Part shown: positions 44,483 to 56,260 of the stretch, piece by piece
How the letters are laid out: the number at the start of each line of letters is the position of its first letter
How positions within the stretch are numbered: position 1 is the stretch's first letter
The notes under the pieces: model-generated
What the model was told of the DNA's origin: nothing
Database searches by the model: none
Seen by the model: the letters and a program-made list of their open reading frames with translations, nothing else
Translations under genes and position numbers: made by a program
DNA from: Perkinsus chesapeaki
Lineage: Eukaryota; Perkinsozoa; Perkinsida; Perkinsidae
NCBI GenBank assembly: GCA_013115145.1
Contig: JAAPAO010000138.1
Span: 1-64,000, forward strand
Length of the DNA stretch: 64,000 nt
Direction of reading: 5' to 3'

Positions 44483-47400
44483 ATGCTCCAGTCCATGGAT
44501 ATTGACGCTTGGTCCCTGCAGGTTCTGCGGGAGAAAGTGACGGCTGCTCTTCCCGTAGAAGGCAGCAGCAGCCCCTCTGAGAATGCCGAGGTCCCCACCG
44601 CCGCCCCCGCCGAGTCCCCTTCTATACAGCTCGGGGGTGGCAGTCCTCACGCAGCAGCGGGTGATGTCCCCGAGGACTGTGCAGACTATTGCCGCCAGTA
44701 TGGGGACAAGTACACACCAGAGTTGGAGAGTGTGATGACAGTCTGCCAGGGGATCTGCCAGGAATGCCCCTCTCTGGACAGCATGCAGCTCACTCATTAC
44801 ATCCTTCATTACCTCTGCTGCCCCCCTGATTCTAAACCCAACCTCATCAAAGCCGTCCTCAACTACTTTAACATACCTAGCGAAAAGAGCAAGGCAGCGG
44901 AGAGCCTCGTGTCGACCGCGTTCGCTTCGGCGTGTTCGTCACCGAAAGCCGCCTTCCGTCTGTGGGCCAGTCTGGTGTACTCAGACCAGCAGCCCTCTGC
45001 GGTGCTGCCACTCGTGGCGGCAGCATTCCTCGGCGAATTCGAGGAGTTCGAGCTCGGTCCTGACGATGTTGAGAAGTTGCTCAAGGTGGCGGAGACCTAC
45101 AAAGTTCCGCAGAGTTTTGTGGCGCAATGGGGGGAATCGGGAGACATAAAAGGGAACACTCTCACTGTTGAAGCCAGTCTTGTAGCCACTGTACTCCACA
45201 ACGATTACACAAGGGACACCAGCGGTGATGAGGATGAGCGTATGAGTGATGGTCTGTTTGGATACACCCTGAAGGACCATCCAATCTACCAGACGGTCAG
45301 CTCTGACACAGACCGAAGCAGCCGTAAATTCGTATTGTTGGATGCCCGTCGCAGCGACAGTGTAGCACGCTGCGATTCGGAACCAGTTGTCGAATCCTAT
45401 TGGGTTCAGCGGACTGTGCAACCGAAACGCCGACCTACTTTGGTAAGGATGATATTGGCTGATCTGGCATGTACTAATGGCACCACTGCTGCTTTAGCCC
45501 ACTGAAGATTGGATGAAGGACTTGGATGAGCTAGATGAAGCGGCGGGGGCGGGTAAGAAGGCATCATCGGAGGAGGAGGAGGACAAGCCCAAGGTGGAGC
45601 GTATTCGGAAAGAACGTCCAGTTGTCGTCCACCGACTCAGAGGGAAATTCGCAATCACCATTGATGGTGACGCTAATTATGGTGAGTAGCAATCCCCTAC
45701 GGCTAGCTCTGACCGAACTGCTCAGGCGACAGCTCATCGCCGGAGAAAGAGGCTTTGCTTGGGAAGTTGTCCGCAGCTGATGTCTACGGCAACATGCACA
45801 TTGTTATAGTTGGGGAAGGTACGCCACTCCTGCAGCAGCTCTAGCGAGTCCAACTCTTGTCAACCAGGTGACTCCGATGGACAGTCCTCTATTATGGCTG
45901 ACTGCCTTTCCCCTATTAAGCATGTTAGTGTGCTGGAAGGGGGATGGCCTGCTATTGTTAAGGCCCTATGTGAATTGGATAACAGCGCCGAATTCCTTAA
46001 TTGGGTTGCCTTCTGCGGCCCCTTCACCGAGAGGATGCGTGAGTGTCGATCATTTGCCATGCTTCGCGGCTCGATTGCTAACCTCACTTCAGTTCCAAAA
46101 CGCTCGGCCTCCCAATCGAGTGCGGCGGCGGCGGCCCTCCTGAAACCAGAGACACTGGAGAGCCTTCAAGTGAATTGGGAAGAATCCAAGAAGAACATGG
46201 CCAAGGGGTGGGATGCTTTTGGGAAGAGTGTAAGCGACACTGAAATGCATTGCTTGAAATGAGACCAGTGTGCAGATGAGCAGCGCTTGGAAGGACCTTG
46301 GAGCAGCTGCTCAGAAACAGACGGCGGCAGCGACCGCCGCTGTTGCCACTCGAAGGAGCAGTTCAACATCAGGCGAAACGCAAGACTTGGCATCGGATCC
46401 TTCCGGTCCACCTTCCACAGTAAGGGGACTTCAACTGCAAAGGCTTCTTGTTATACTGCCATTGCAGGGATTGAACTTTAATAATGTATTGAGGGAAGAG
46501 GACAAGGCAGCAATAACCGAGAATATGAACAAGGCTAAGGTAAGCCCGCTACTGGAGGATAGTCTTCAACGTCAGCTGTGTCATCACAGAACGTCATGGC
46601 CGGTTGGATCGCCAAGAGCGACAAATTCATCCACGAACAGCAGGTGAAGCTTGCGAAGCAACAGGAGGAGAAGAGGCAAGCAGAGGAAAGGAAGAAGGCT
46701 GAAACGGCGGCGATCATAGCCGTCATGCAAGGTGAGTACCAAGTTAACATCATCCATGCTCTCATGCCTTTTTCAGATAATGGTGGATCGGCAACCACTA
46801 GGGGAGGCAGAGGCAGCAAGAAGGCAAGAAATAACCCTGAGTTCTCAACTTGGGTATTTGCTGTACTCAAGCAGGTCCCTTCTGGGGCTGCCCCATCGAC
46901 GACGGCGGGAAAGGTGTATGATGAGGACGTACTGTCTGAGGATGAAGATGATAACATATTTGAGATTGGAGACGAGAGCTCCGGCGATGAAGATGACGAT
47001 GGGGTGTTTGTTGGTAGCTCGCCGCCCAAGGATCAAAGCGTCCAGCGCGCAGCTGAGCAGGTAGCCGCATTCTCGTCATTTGCGTCGGGTCTATCTCTTT
47101 GCTATTAGTCCTGTCTTCGAGATGCTAGTGCTATGGTTGGGACGCTGCAACGCTTGGGGAAAGGAGATGTGGTGTCCTGGGAAGAAGACCTTCTCCCGGT
47201 CGGTGCACGGAAATTCAAGTGCCAGAAGCTCACGCATCAATCAAGGCTAGACCGGAAGGCTCCGGTTACACGAGCAGTTGAAAAGGAGGAGTCAGGGAAT
47301 TGGTGGAACAATGCGAAGAAGTTCGCTACAAGTCTGGCAGCACCGTTCGATCCGTTGGTCCCTGTGGACAGAGTCATCGTTCTAGTGCTGAACCAACTTC

Positions 47401-47779
47401 TCATTTGTGAGGATATGGGGGAACAAAAGTTGAAGGTGAAGAGCAACCACAGAGTGCAACAGATTCAAAGAGTTAGCTTTGCTGAAGATCATCCCGATAA
47501 GATATCATTTTCATACAGAGTAAGCTGATGTCACTTTGCAAGCACCATTCGGCATCTCAGAACTCATCTAAGTGTAATACTTACAAGCTGCTCCCGTTGC
47601 CCGAGGCGCCAGAGCTTTCGCCAAACCAGCAATTGATGACTTGTCTCAAGCAGCGTTTAAGCAGCCTCAACGTTGGTATGCGTTTGACTGTCACTGATGG
47701 TCCACCCCGCCCGATGGCTCCTCCTCCTCGCGGTGCTAGAGACAAGGGTGATGATGTTGATCATGATCTATTAAATTGA
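44483..47779 (+). CDS. TBC1D23-like adaptor (TBC-like, rhodanese-like, PH-like end)
   Basis: Starts ATG 44483. Introns at 45442, 45680, 45819, 46228, 46411, 46535, 46730, 47061 and 47522 restore one frame to the stop at 47779. The N-terminal helical region (DYCRQYGDKYTPELESVMTV...) sits where a TBC domain would be, but its catalytic Arg/Gln fingers are not evident. A rhodanese-like domain follows (RKFVLLDARR ... IKHVSVLEGGWPAIVKAL) without an obvious active Cys. After coiled-coil and acidic stretches, the C-terminus has a TBC1D23-like PH fold (VDRVIVLVLNQLLICEDMGE, RVQQIQRVSFAEDHPDKISF). In animals TBC1D23 bridges endosome-derived vesicles to golgins at the trans-Golgi. That role is inferred here. 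Confidence 0.7.
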
Positions 47780-48422
47780 TGATTTATCTTTTTTTATTGC
47801 GATAGTTGAAAGTGGCAGCATTTCGATATATTTCAACCACCTCTGTGCTTTTCAAGTTGGAACAATAGTTAGTTAACAATTTACGACTAACGCAAGATGA
47901 ACTGATACGTAGATCAATAGAAATGCGGACAATAAAAGACAGTCATCACATTACCTTCTCTCTTAAGAATGGTAAACATGAGAGCTATGGTATGAATATG
48001 CGCGATGGTTTTCACATTGAAAGATCCTCTCTTTACCACCAACTCCAGCCAACATGACATTATATTGATGCGCGAAGTTGAGCTGGGAATCGCATCCAAC
48101 TTCAGTAGTCCGGTACACCTGTTTCTGCCGACGGTTTTCATATAATGCCAGATGAAACTTACACCCCATTTTGAATACATTCTTAATCCAGCGTATGGTA
48201 CGCTAGTAGACCACAGAATTACCGGTCGTCATCCGCAGTTCGGACGACTCCGACGAGCAAGAAATCGCTACGAACACGTGGGGTCGTGAGCGTAAAGGAA
48301 CTAAAGCCACGCAGTTCTGGTGGAGTTATCCCATGCGGAGAACCTTCGGTAGTGACTTAACGCAATGAAGCCAGTATCACATACATCGATAGATACACAA
48401 CCAACATGTTTGTAAAGGAAAG
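47780..48422. other. AT-rich intergenic
   Basis: Strand-switch region where + and - genes converge. Short overlapping frames at 47914-48180 show no clear likeness to the neighbouring secreted proteins. Nothing is called. Confidence 0.5.
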
Positions 48423-48875
48423 CTAAGCTCTATCTATCTTTGTAATACCGGAAGCATAGTAGTCACCGGGTTGACACTCTCCGGTCTCAAAACTCAGGTC
48501 TTCTCCCTCGAACGTAGTTCTAACCGTCTGGGTTCTCCCGTCGTATTGGAAAGGCACCAAATCATTGTCGACCATCCTTGCTGTGTTCTCACATCTGTAG
48601 AAGACGTTTTTCATCAACTTTTCGTAAGCTTGCCTGCTCCCCTCCTGGAGCGTGTAAATGCTAGAGTCTTGATTCACAGCGAGGTAAGCAGATGAGACGG
48701 CTTGACACTTGACGGTGGCCTTGATATATACGCCGTCCTTATGTACTATGGTTAACTCTACACAAACACCCGGACGGATAACCTTGTGGAATATTGTACT
48801 AGTCTTGGACAGGCCGTGAACGCTCATCGACATCAGGAGCAGGAATGAGTGGCAGACTTGGTGAATAATTCCCAT
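48423..48875 (-). CDS. small secreted protein, paralogue A
   Basis: A single exon of 150 residues begins MGIIHQVCHSFLLLMSMSVHG, a signal peptide. The mature part shares with paralogue B a GVCV motif near the N-terminus (RPGVCVELTIVHKDG), a central Cys, VPFQYDGRTQTVRTTFEG and SFETGECQPG near the C-terminus. Four or five spaced cysteines suggest disulphides in a small extracellular fold. The start was chosen because both copies have MGI.. right before the hydrophobic leader. The family is not recognised and may be lineage-specific. An upstream in-frame extension to 49004 is probably untranslated. Confidence 0.65.
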   Translation of the reverse strand: MGIIHQVCHSFLLLMSMSVHGLSKTSTIFHKVIRPGVCVELTIVHKDGVYIKATVKCQAVSSAYLAVNQDSSIYTLQEGSRQAYEKLMKNVFYRCENTARMVDNDLVPFQYDGRTQTVRTTFEGEDLSFETGECQPGDYYASGITKIDRA

Positions 48876-49287
48876 TGAAAAAGGAAACTGTGAACTAATA
48901 ATATTTACAAAAGTCTTCAAATTTAAATTTGAGTTGTATGATACAACCCTGTAGACATCAGCGCCGCCTACAGCCGAACTTGAGCAACTCACAACTAATG
49001 CCAATGGTTAATCTATCTTAACAATATCTCATCATTATAGTTCACTATTATAAAGTCTCACGGATTCTATATGCCCAGCAGCGGCTGTGAGTGTGATTAC
49101 AGGCCGCAACAGTTCAATATATTTGCAAATATGTTGTCATGTGCCAGTAGTCTAGCCACACTCGATTTGAGCTCAACGTAAACAACTGGTATTGGTGAGG
49201 ACACAAACATCATATGCACATGAATTGATAAACATGAGTGTTATTGCTTGGACGATAATCATATTCTTCGGGAACCGGTAGAGCGTG
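48876..49287. other. spacer between secreted paralogues
   Basis: AT-rich, with no gene recognised. It should contain the upstream region of paralogue A. Confidence 0.5.
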
Positions 49288-49722
49288 TTATACAGAGATA
49301 GAGACTGATCCTGGACATTGTCCCCGTTCAAAGCTCCTAACCACACCGCCAAAAGTGGCCATCATAATGTCTCTATCCCGCATATACTGAAAAGATTGTA
49401 AATCATTTTGAGGTAGTATATTAGCGTCTCGCGGACATGACACGGCTGCATTGCGCAATAATATCATCAAGTAAGTTAAGTCCGTGACTTCGTATCGCTG
49501 AGGCCTTCCAACCGTAGTGAGCTCTGGGGGGATGCATGTCCTCGTCGAAGGGCACCGGATTTCTAACTTGACTGCTAGGACTTCGGGGCCGTCACTGATG
49601 CGCATCTGTACACACACTCCCTCAATAATGTTGGTGAAGAATGGGTAGCTAGGAGGCAGCGAGTGACCATAAACGCATACAGACACGCAGAGGAGGAGAT
49701 AGAATTGACGATTGATCCCCAT
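49288..49722 (-). CDS. small secreted protein, paralogue B
   Basis: A single exon of 144 residues. It begins MGINRQFYLLLCVSVCVYGH, a signal peptide, and then aligns with paralogue A: EGVCVQMRISDGPEVLAVKL, a central Cys, LQSFQYMRDRDIMMATFGG and SFERGQCPG. Identity between the two is modest, but spacing and cysteines match, so an old tandem duplication is likely. Secretion is inferred from the leader. The function is unknown. Confidence 0.65.
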   Translation of the reverse strand: MGINRQFYLLLCVSVCVYGHSLPPSYPFFTNIIEGVCVQMRISDGPEVLAVKLEIRCPSTRTCIPPELTTVGRPQRYEVTDLTYLMILLRNAAVSCPRDANILPQNDLQSFQYMRDRDIMMATFGGVVRSFERGQCPGSVSISV

Positions 49723-50059
49723 GGTAAATGAAAAACGCTGTAAGTACACTGCAATCTATCCGCACGTCAGAGATGTTCTTGGAACCCATGAACGCCGTCG
49801 AACCACAAATGACACATCCTGCGACTAGGTGCACAGTACTATATCTTACTCATGGAAACTAATAATATCATATATCGTTATAACTGTACACTAGCAACGT
49901 CTATCCGATCCCACATGAGCCACCAATGATACTCTCTAATGCCCCGATGATGATGAAGGAATGGTTACAAACACAACCCAGTGAAATATGAGGCAGGTAG
50001 TCAGTAGCTTAGTATTAAGAAACTGACCTCACGTAGTTGTAGTAGTGACAGGTAATCTA
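49723..50059. other. AT-rich intergenic
   Basis: Between PRP19 and secreted paralogue B on the same strand. No gene or repeat recognised. Confidence 0.5.
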
Positions 50060-52317
50060 TTATTCACCCCTAAAGGTTTTAACATCAGGACCATCAGCCA
50101 AAACCAAACCACTAGCATCATTCAGCCAGGCTAGAGCACTGCCATTAGCATCGAAGTGGGCGACCTCTGAGAGAGAAGTCTTGCCGTGGAAATGATAGAC
50201 ATCAGCTCCTTTATTAGAACCTGAATACTTGAGTAATAGTATTTACGGTTATTCTATGTTACTACCAGCAGCTAGATAGTGTCCACTATTATCAAAGCTT
50301 AGGTGTTCAACTGGCTCAGCAGCGGCTGTAAGTGTAGCAAAGTCAGTGGCCTTCCGAAGGTCCCACAGTTTAATCTCACCCTCCTTGGTACCTATACACT
50401 GTTACAGTAAGGAAAGCCACTAATTGGACTACTACCGGTTGCCATGTGATAACCGTTCTCACTGAAGGCGAGTGCAGTAACATTGGCATGGGGCATCTTC
50501 GCGCTGGTCATCTGTCAAACGCCGTATAGTGTGAAATCCTCAACCTTATATAACTAACCTCGGCCTTCTGTTGAAGACTGTATACGCTGACACATCCAGT
50601 CTTATTATTGTAATAAGCGAACAGACTTCCATCCGGATGCATACCGAAGGCCTCTCCAGTAGAACTGGTATTACCTATTGAAATGATAATGACAAGGAGC
50701 TCTCTGACGCTAAACTTACTCATATCTATCAGATGGCTAAGGCCTTGGTCCCTATCCATCTTCACAATATACCATTTACCACACTCTGTAGCCACCACCA
50801 AGGCTTCACCAGTTGGATGCCAATCAACATACGTTACAGGAGACCCGACAGACAAGGGGTTGCCCACAGCGACATGCTCACACTAACATTCGAAGCTGGC
50901 TTCCTCCCAGCTGCTGCATTAGCCCGCTAATAGTACCTCCCATTCCCCTTCTTTCGATGACTTCCACAGTCTCACATTACCATCAGCACCACCAGTAGCA
51001 AAGAGCTCCTCATTGGGGTGCAACTTCACTGCGGTCACAGCTGTCTTATCAGAGCTCTAGGGGATAAGTAATACACACGAGGGAGGGCTCTATTACATGT
51101 GCCACGGAACAGACAGTAGTCTTGTTGCCACGATTGTAGAGTGTAGCAGATCCCGCAGAGCCTAGAGGCGGTGATCAGCCCTTAATGGCCCCCCTTACAA
51201 GACCAACACTACTACCTCCAACTAACATCCTATCATTATCCTGGAAATGGACATCGATGGCGGTAACCTTGGCCCCAGCAGTAGCCGCACTCTTACGCCG
51301 ACGTTTACCTATTACAATATAATAATGCTAACTATTGGGTGTATCGTTACCACTTGGGGAGGTAGTATCTGCCTGAGCTACCTTCTCAGCGGTATCCTGT
51401 GAAGTGTATGACCTGGGGTGACGACACTACCGACAACAGCTGGGGTATGGCGAGCTGCTACTTCACAGCATCCTCCTTGGCCAACTTAGGATGCTTACGC
51501 TTCTTCCTGCCGCTCACCAACTTCTCAGATAATGCCACTGCTTCCTGAGAGTACCCGCTATCGAAGTAACCTCCGAAGAATCTTTTACCTGTATGAAGCT
51601 GTCTCCATCAGCTTCCTCAGCCACTCCCTCTTGAGCCCCTGTACCATCAACATCCATACCAGAGCTACCATATGCCCGAGCCTTGGCCAAATCCGAGCTC
51701 AGCTGCCTCACTCTTGACACAGCCAGATCCCTAAAGGCTCGATACTCCAGGAAGGCATCTGGCGGTTTAGTACCGTTCCTTAGCCAACCTGCATATCACA
51801 CGACAGGCGGCCTCATGCTGGTAGAGAGTCTGTGATAGCTGCTCCCTAGTAGTTGATAAGGATTCCCTCAGTTTATACCTGCATTGCCAGCGCCGTGCCA
51901 CTGCAAGACCCCCTTGCCACTAACACGCCCCCTAGTACGTTTCCAGCATTAGATTGTCCCATTCATTCTGGAAATCACGCAGCATAGCAGATATAGACGA
52001 GGAGGTAGCCGGGCGAGGGGTCACCACAGAGTTGGCTGAGATAGTAGTTGGCCGGATAGGGAGGCAGCTTGCAGCAATGGACGTCGTGGTATTACTGTGT
52101 ATGGGGTAGAGATCGGTCTCCTTGTCCAGGTCCTGGCCTGTCACTGGGCATTTACCACCGTTCTCTGTTAAAGCCTTCTCAATCAATCGACGGGAAAAGA
52201 CGTATCCTGTTATCGCGTTAGGGTGCTAGTATAGTAGTATTAATGCTGCTTCCTACCTGTCTTAGATAATACCGGATCATCAGGGACTTCACCAGATATG
52301 GCACACACGATAGTCAT
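50060..52317 (-). CDS. prp19: pre-mRNA-processing factor 19 (U-box E3 ligase)
   Basis: Starts [18 protein letters not shown] at 52317 and splices into [20 protein letters not shown], together a PRP19-type U-box. It continues with [10 protein letters not shown]-type sequence, a helix-rich coiled-coil region ([36 protein letters not shown]), and a C-terminal WD40 propeller ([37 protein letters not shown]), ending [16 protein letters not shown] at 50060. PRP19 is the ubiquitin ligase core of the NineTeen Complex, needed for spliceosome activation. The exon count is about ten, and some exon edges in the WD40 part were not resolved. Its presence fits the intron-dense genes around it. Confidence 0.9.
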
Positions 52318-52609
52318 ATTAGTCGATGAAAGAGTAAGACACCAAACTAGAGGAAATAGTACAAGGCAGCAGCGGCAGCAGACTTTACAATAATACAGGG
52401 AAGTGTCTAACCAACAGTCAGTCAGTGGCCCTGAATGACACCCGAGTTCGATCCCGGAGACGCACATTTTAACATCATTTCCGCAGGTACTTGCAATTGC
52501 ATTACAGAGCGCATGTTAACACGACAAGTTAGTTGTTGACAAACCGGCATCATTTTGCAAAAAAGGCAACTATTAACAATGCATCATAATCATCATATCC
52601 TTCAGCTAT

Positions 52610-53625
52610 CTAGCTGGCCTTCTTATCTTTCCTTTCGGTCTTCCCATTGTCCTTCAAGCTACCATTCTGTTTGCTGCTGTTCTTGGCGGCCTTCTTACGA
52701 TGACTTCTTATCTTCATCATCACTGGTATAAGACCGCATATTGCCAATGACACTGCACATGCTTTAACGTCATCAGAGCCCATGGACTGTATAAGGACCT
52801 ATCAACCAATGCTAATAAGCAATAGCAGCTAAAGCTACGTACATCAGTGGCCGAGACTTTAGTGTCTTGGTCAAGCGTGGCGAGGACGTTGGTCATGGCC
52901 CGGCCAGCTGTGGTGTAGAGGACCGATCCTGGTATAACTGCTACACCAGTAGCTGACATAAACGTGGTGAACGGTACACCAATGAGAGCAGCACATCCAT
53001 TTACAAACCAGAAGGGGAACACCTGATGGCCAACGAGTTCGGGATTCGCGTCAGGGTGGTGATTGATCTGTATGATTTACCAATGTGTATCTTGCGGCAA
53101 TAAGATAGACAAAAGCATTGTCCTTTAAGTTCCTCTCAAGCTTCCTATAAAGCGCACTATCCGTATTAAGTAACCATTTAGCAAAGTCCGCTAACACAGT
53201 ACGGACCAGTAAGTAGGACACACATGCCCCAATGACGTACCTAGACAGGAGAGAGAGACAATATGGAACAGAGGTGGAGGATGCAATAACAACCCACCCA
53301 AGGTATGAAAATATCGCTGCATAGGGCTGGTCGAAGAATAGCCCTCCAGCGAAGGATAGGGTAGTGGCACCTGGAATAGTGAGGCCAATATCCAAACACA
53401 TGGCCATCATATAGATACAACCCGAGAGCCAAAAGTTCTTATCAACCTGGAAAAGGGAAGGACGTCATACCAAAGAGATGAGCTGCTGTTACGCACCTCA
53501 GCTGCTATCCAATCTCGATTAACCTTTATTGAGTGCAGACTCAAAAGATAGCCAAACTTGTAGTAAAGGCTAAATGCTACTGCCAGCATCGCCACACCAA
53601 AACCAAGACGGAAGCGTGATACCAT
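52610..53625 (-). CDS. VTT-domain (TVP38/TMEM64, DedA-like) membrane protein
   Basis: Start ATG 53625 (MVSRFRLGFGVAMLAVAFSL). The VTT core is recognisable: IPGATTLSFAGGLFFDQPYA, GWVVIASSTSVPYCLSLLSR, ADFAKWLL, RKLERNLKDNAFVYLIAAR, then FPFWFVNGCAALIGVPFTTF and ATGVAVIPGSVLYTTAGRA. The re-entrant loop prolines and the PG motif are kept. The C-terminal tail is lysine-rich (KIRSHRKKAAKNSSKQ...). VTT proteins such as TMEM41B/VMP1 are ER lipid scramblases, while TVP38/TMEM64 sit in Golgi/ER. Substrate and compartment are unknown here. Introns are short, and a few joins were placed by frame only. Confidence 0.75.
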
Positions 53626-53843
53626 AAAAAATGATTCTAGGAGGAGGCTTAATTGGGTTAACAACTAATGATAAAGATAGGCGGATTGGTGATAGCACAA
53701 CAGGAGTAATGGAAACTCAAGTGTCATTAGGGGTAGGCAAGCCTTGGGCTTCCCTCCACGTGGTTAGCCATTTGCGGTTCAATTTTATATGCAATGCCTC
53801 CGACATCACTGCCCTATCCTGGAACGTATATACATCCATCAGC

Positions 53844-56153
53844 TTACGCATTACCTAATAATAAAGGTATTGGGCGAATGAGGGAACGCAGCCATCTTAC
53901 TGTCTCGCTGGAGTTCTCGACAATCCAATCTCTGTGCACCAGAACCGCAGCGATGACCAGTCTAAGGGGATAGAGGAGCTCAAACAGTGGCTCCGCGTCG
54001 GACCAGAAGAGGGAATCCCAGGCAGTTACGTCAGACAGTACACCAGCGCCTCCAAGCTTGATAACAAGGGCTAAGTTCGCTACCGCAAGTTCGATACTGA
54101 CACCTTCGGCACGCAGCCGACCGGCAAGTCTACCATCAAGTGCGCCGAAGTAGGCTGGCATACAGAGGTCCACCAGGAGGCTTAGACGCCTCAAACACCG
54201 ACGCCGATGCAGGACAAGCCAGTCCTTGGATACCACAGGCGTGCCTCTGACAGGCTCTGGTGCCAACTCGGATAACACCGTGTGTGGGGGAAAACCAAGC
54301 CACACTTCAGAAAGGAAGGCCTCTCTGTCAAGTTCAGCTGTCGTCGGGAACGCACAGGCACACCAGGCCTGGAATCCGAACCGAAGTTGATGAGTTAGAG
54401 CCCCTTGTCGAAGGCAGTACCGTATGAGCTTGGACCCGAGTGACTTACGGTCTGTCCTGGAACTATGCAAAAGGGTCTGGTACATGTCCCTGTTACAAAG
54501 GCCCAGTCTGGCCACCAGTGCCAAATCACCACTGTACTCCACCACAAGGGTCAGAGCTCGGATGGGTACACCTGCTACATCACCTTCCCTGGCCTTGGGA
54601 GAGGCAGACGACCTCTTTATCGGCACTGGCGGTGGGTTGTGTTGATAGGGATGCCTCACACGATAAGCCATAACCTCTGCCACCACAAGGCAGGCCAGAT
54701 GGCCAACCATGGCCGTAGGCATGTCCCTTATGTACGGTTCCCCCAGTACTAGCCCAACCGGTCTCATAGAGAGTGCTTTACTAAACACTCGCCTACTAGT
54801 TGCTTTCGATATGCCCATAGAGCTTATTGCTGTAATGGAAGTTTGAGGTGACAAGGTGAGGACGCTAGCAGGCGGGTGGGTCGCTGCTATACGCCAAGAC
54901 GGAGGCGGAGCCGCTACCTCAAGCCCTAGAGGGCCGGGCTCTGAGAAGGCCACGTCCCGGATACCGAACACCCGGGCCCGCCATTCACGAATAGCTCGGC
55001 CCCACAGCCATGGTATCGATTGCGTAACGTCCCTGAGGCCCTCGAGCATGCTGTTGGAGGGTAGGTAAATCCCTTTAGTTGAGGCTGCTATGGAGGAGGA
55101 GGACACAGTGGGAGGACCATTGGGCACCTCTGAGTGGGCACGCTTCAACTTGCTAAGTTTGGCATGGTTTTCCCGGCGCTCCTCTAGTAGTTTGTTGAGA
55201 CCTCTGGCCAGGAAGGCCTGCGTAAGTGTACTGGTAATTGTTGGTATGGAATGGATGGTGTCACAAGTCAGTAGGTATCCACCAGTGGATGCGCATAGAT
55301 CCTCAACTTCGGCTAAGTGCTCAGTTGTCGGGTCCGGCCCGAGATGCAGTACTGATATAGGTGGCATCTTTGTACCTAGCCTTCGCCGTGCTTCAGTGGC
55401 CAGCGGACTGGATAGCTGTGCATTCGATGCGTCTCCGCTAATGGTGATGATGAGGACCCTGGAGGATGCCGGCGGCTGGGACGGCTCTATTTGAGCCCAT
55501 ATGGGTGCAGGCGGCGGACTTGGCTTATCCTCCAGGTCCATTATATAATTCTTAACTTCCTCCGGGTCGTATCTAATACGACATGAGGCATGAATGGTAG
55601 TAGCATGCATGCACACAACTCACTGTCCCTTATTAAATGTAAATGCATTGGTGACGCCACCGTCCCACCATCGATCACTAATACTGCAGAGTGTCTCGTC
55701 CGCAGTGACATCGTAGAACATTCCGACTTTGACCTGGTCCGCCGCCTTAGCCACAGTTGTCAACTCTCGAAGAGTCTGAATGAGGGCTGTGAGGTACGAG
55801 GAGTACCTGCCATTACCCTCAATCCACACACGTCCACAACGTCGCGCGCCACGAAACTACTTCTCTTTCAGTGCTTTATCGAATGCCTCAGACTCTGCAT
55901 TAGTGCCATACAAAATACTACTAGCGGCTTCTCGTACAGCCATTCGCATACCCTACATAGACCGAATACAGAGAAAGAAGGTTTAGACGACAATACCCAC
56001 CAGCGGGGTATCAGGAATGCTCTTGGACGGTAATTGCTCCATGAGCTTAGTCTGCAACTCCTCCTCTATCTGTCGAGGGCTGGCCAATGCCGAATGAATA
56101 CGCCATGGTGACACTTCAAGGAGGAATACGAGCCGGTGCTCGAGATCGGGCAT
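53844..56153 (-). CDS. vWA-like protein, possibly Integrator subunit 14-like
   Basis: Begins MPDLEHRLVFLLEVSPW (56153). The N-terminal ~250 residues alternate strands and helices like a von Willebrand A domain (LTALIQTLRELTTVAKAADQ, SSRVLIITISGD, PPISVLHLGPD, CASTGGYL). The main exon (about 55600-53844) continues for about 450 residues, with a strand-rich block (RALTLVVEYSGDLALVARLG) and C-terminal helices ending SLIRPIPLLLGNA. The vWA, beta-barrel and helix layout recalls INTS14. TFIIH p34 is another vWA protein, but is too short. The metal-site DxSxS is degenerate (EVSPW). Family assignment is tentative, and joins near 55.85 kb are unresolved. Confidence 0.45.
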
Positions 56154-56204
56154 CGACGTCGCCAAGGCCGACGAAAAAACTGCCAAATGGCAATGTGTGG
56201 AGAA

Positions 56205-56222
56205 CAACAACAACAACAACAA
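56205..56222 (+). repeat. (CAA)n short repeat
   Basis: About six CAA units just upstream of the vWA-like gene start and downstream of the ChAPs-like stop. Confidence 0.85.
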
Positions 56223-56260
56223 CTGAACTCTTTAAAAGTGAATATCTCATAAACTTATCA

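Noticed and set aside
52430-52466. GAGTTCGATCCCGGAG, tRNA-like, upstream of PRP19
   Set aside because: The T-loop motif is present, but the flanking five bases do not pair and no other arm is seen. It could be a worn fragment or chance.
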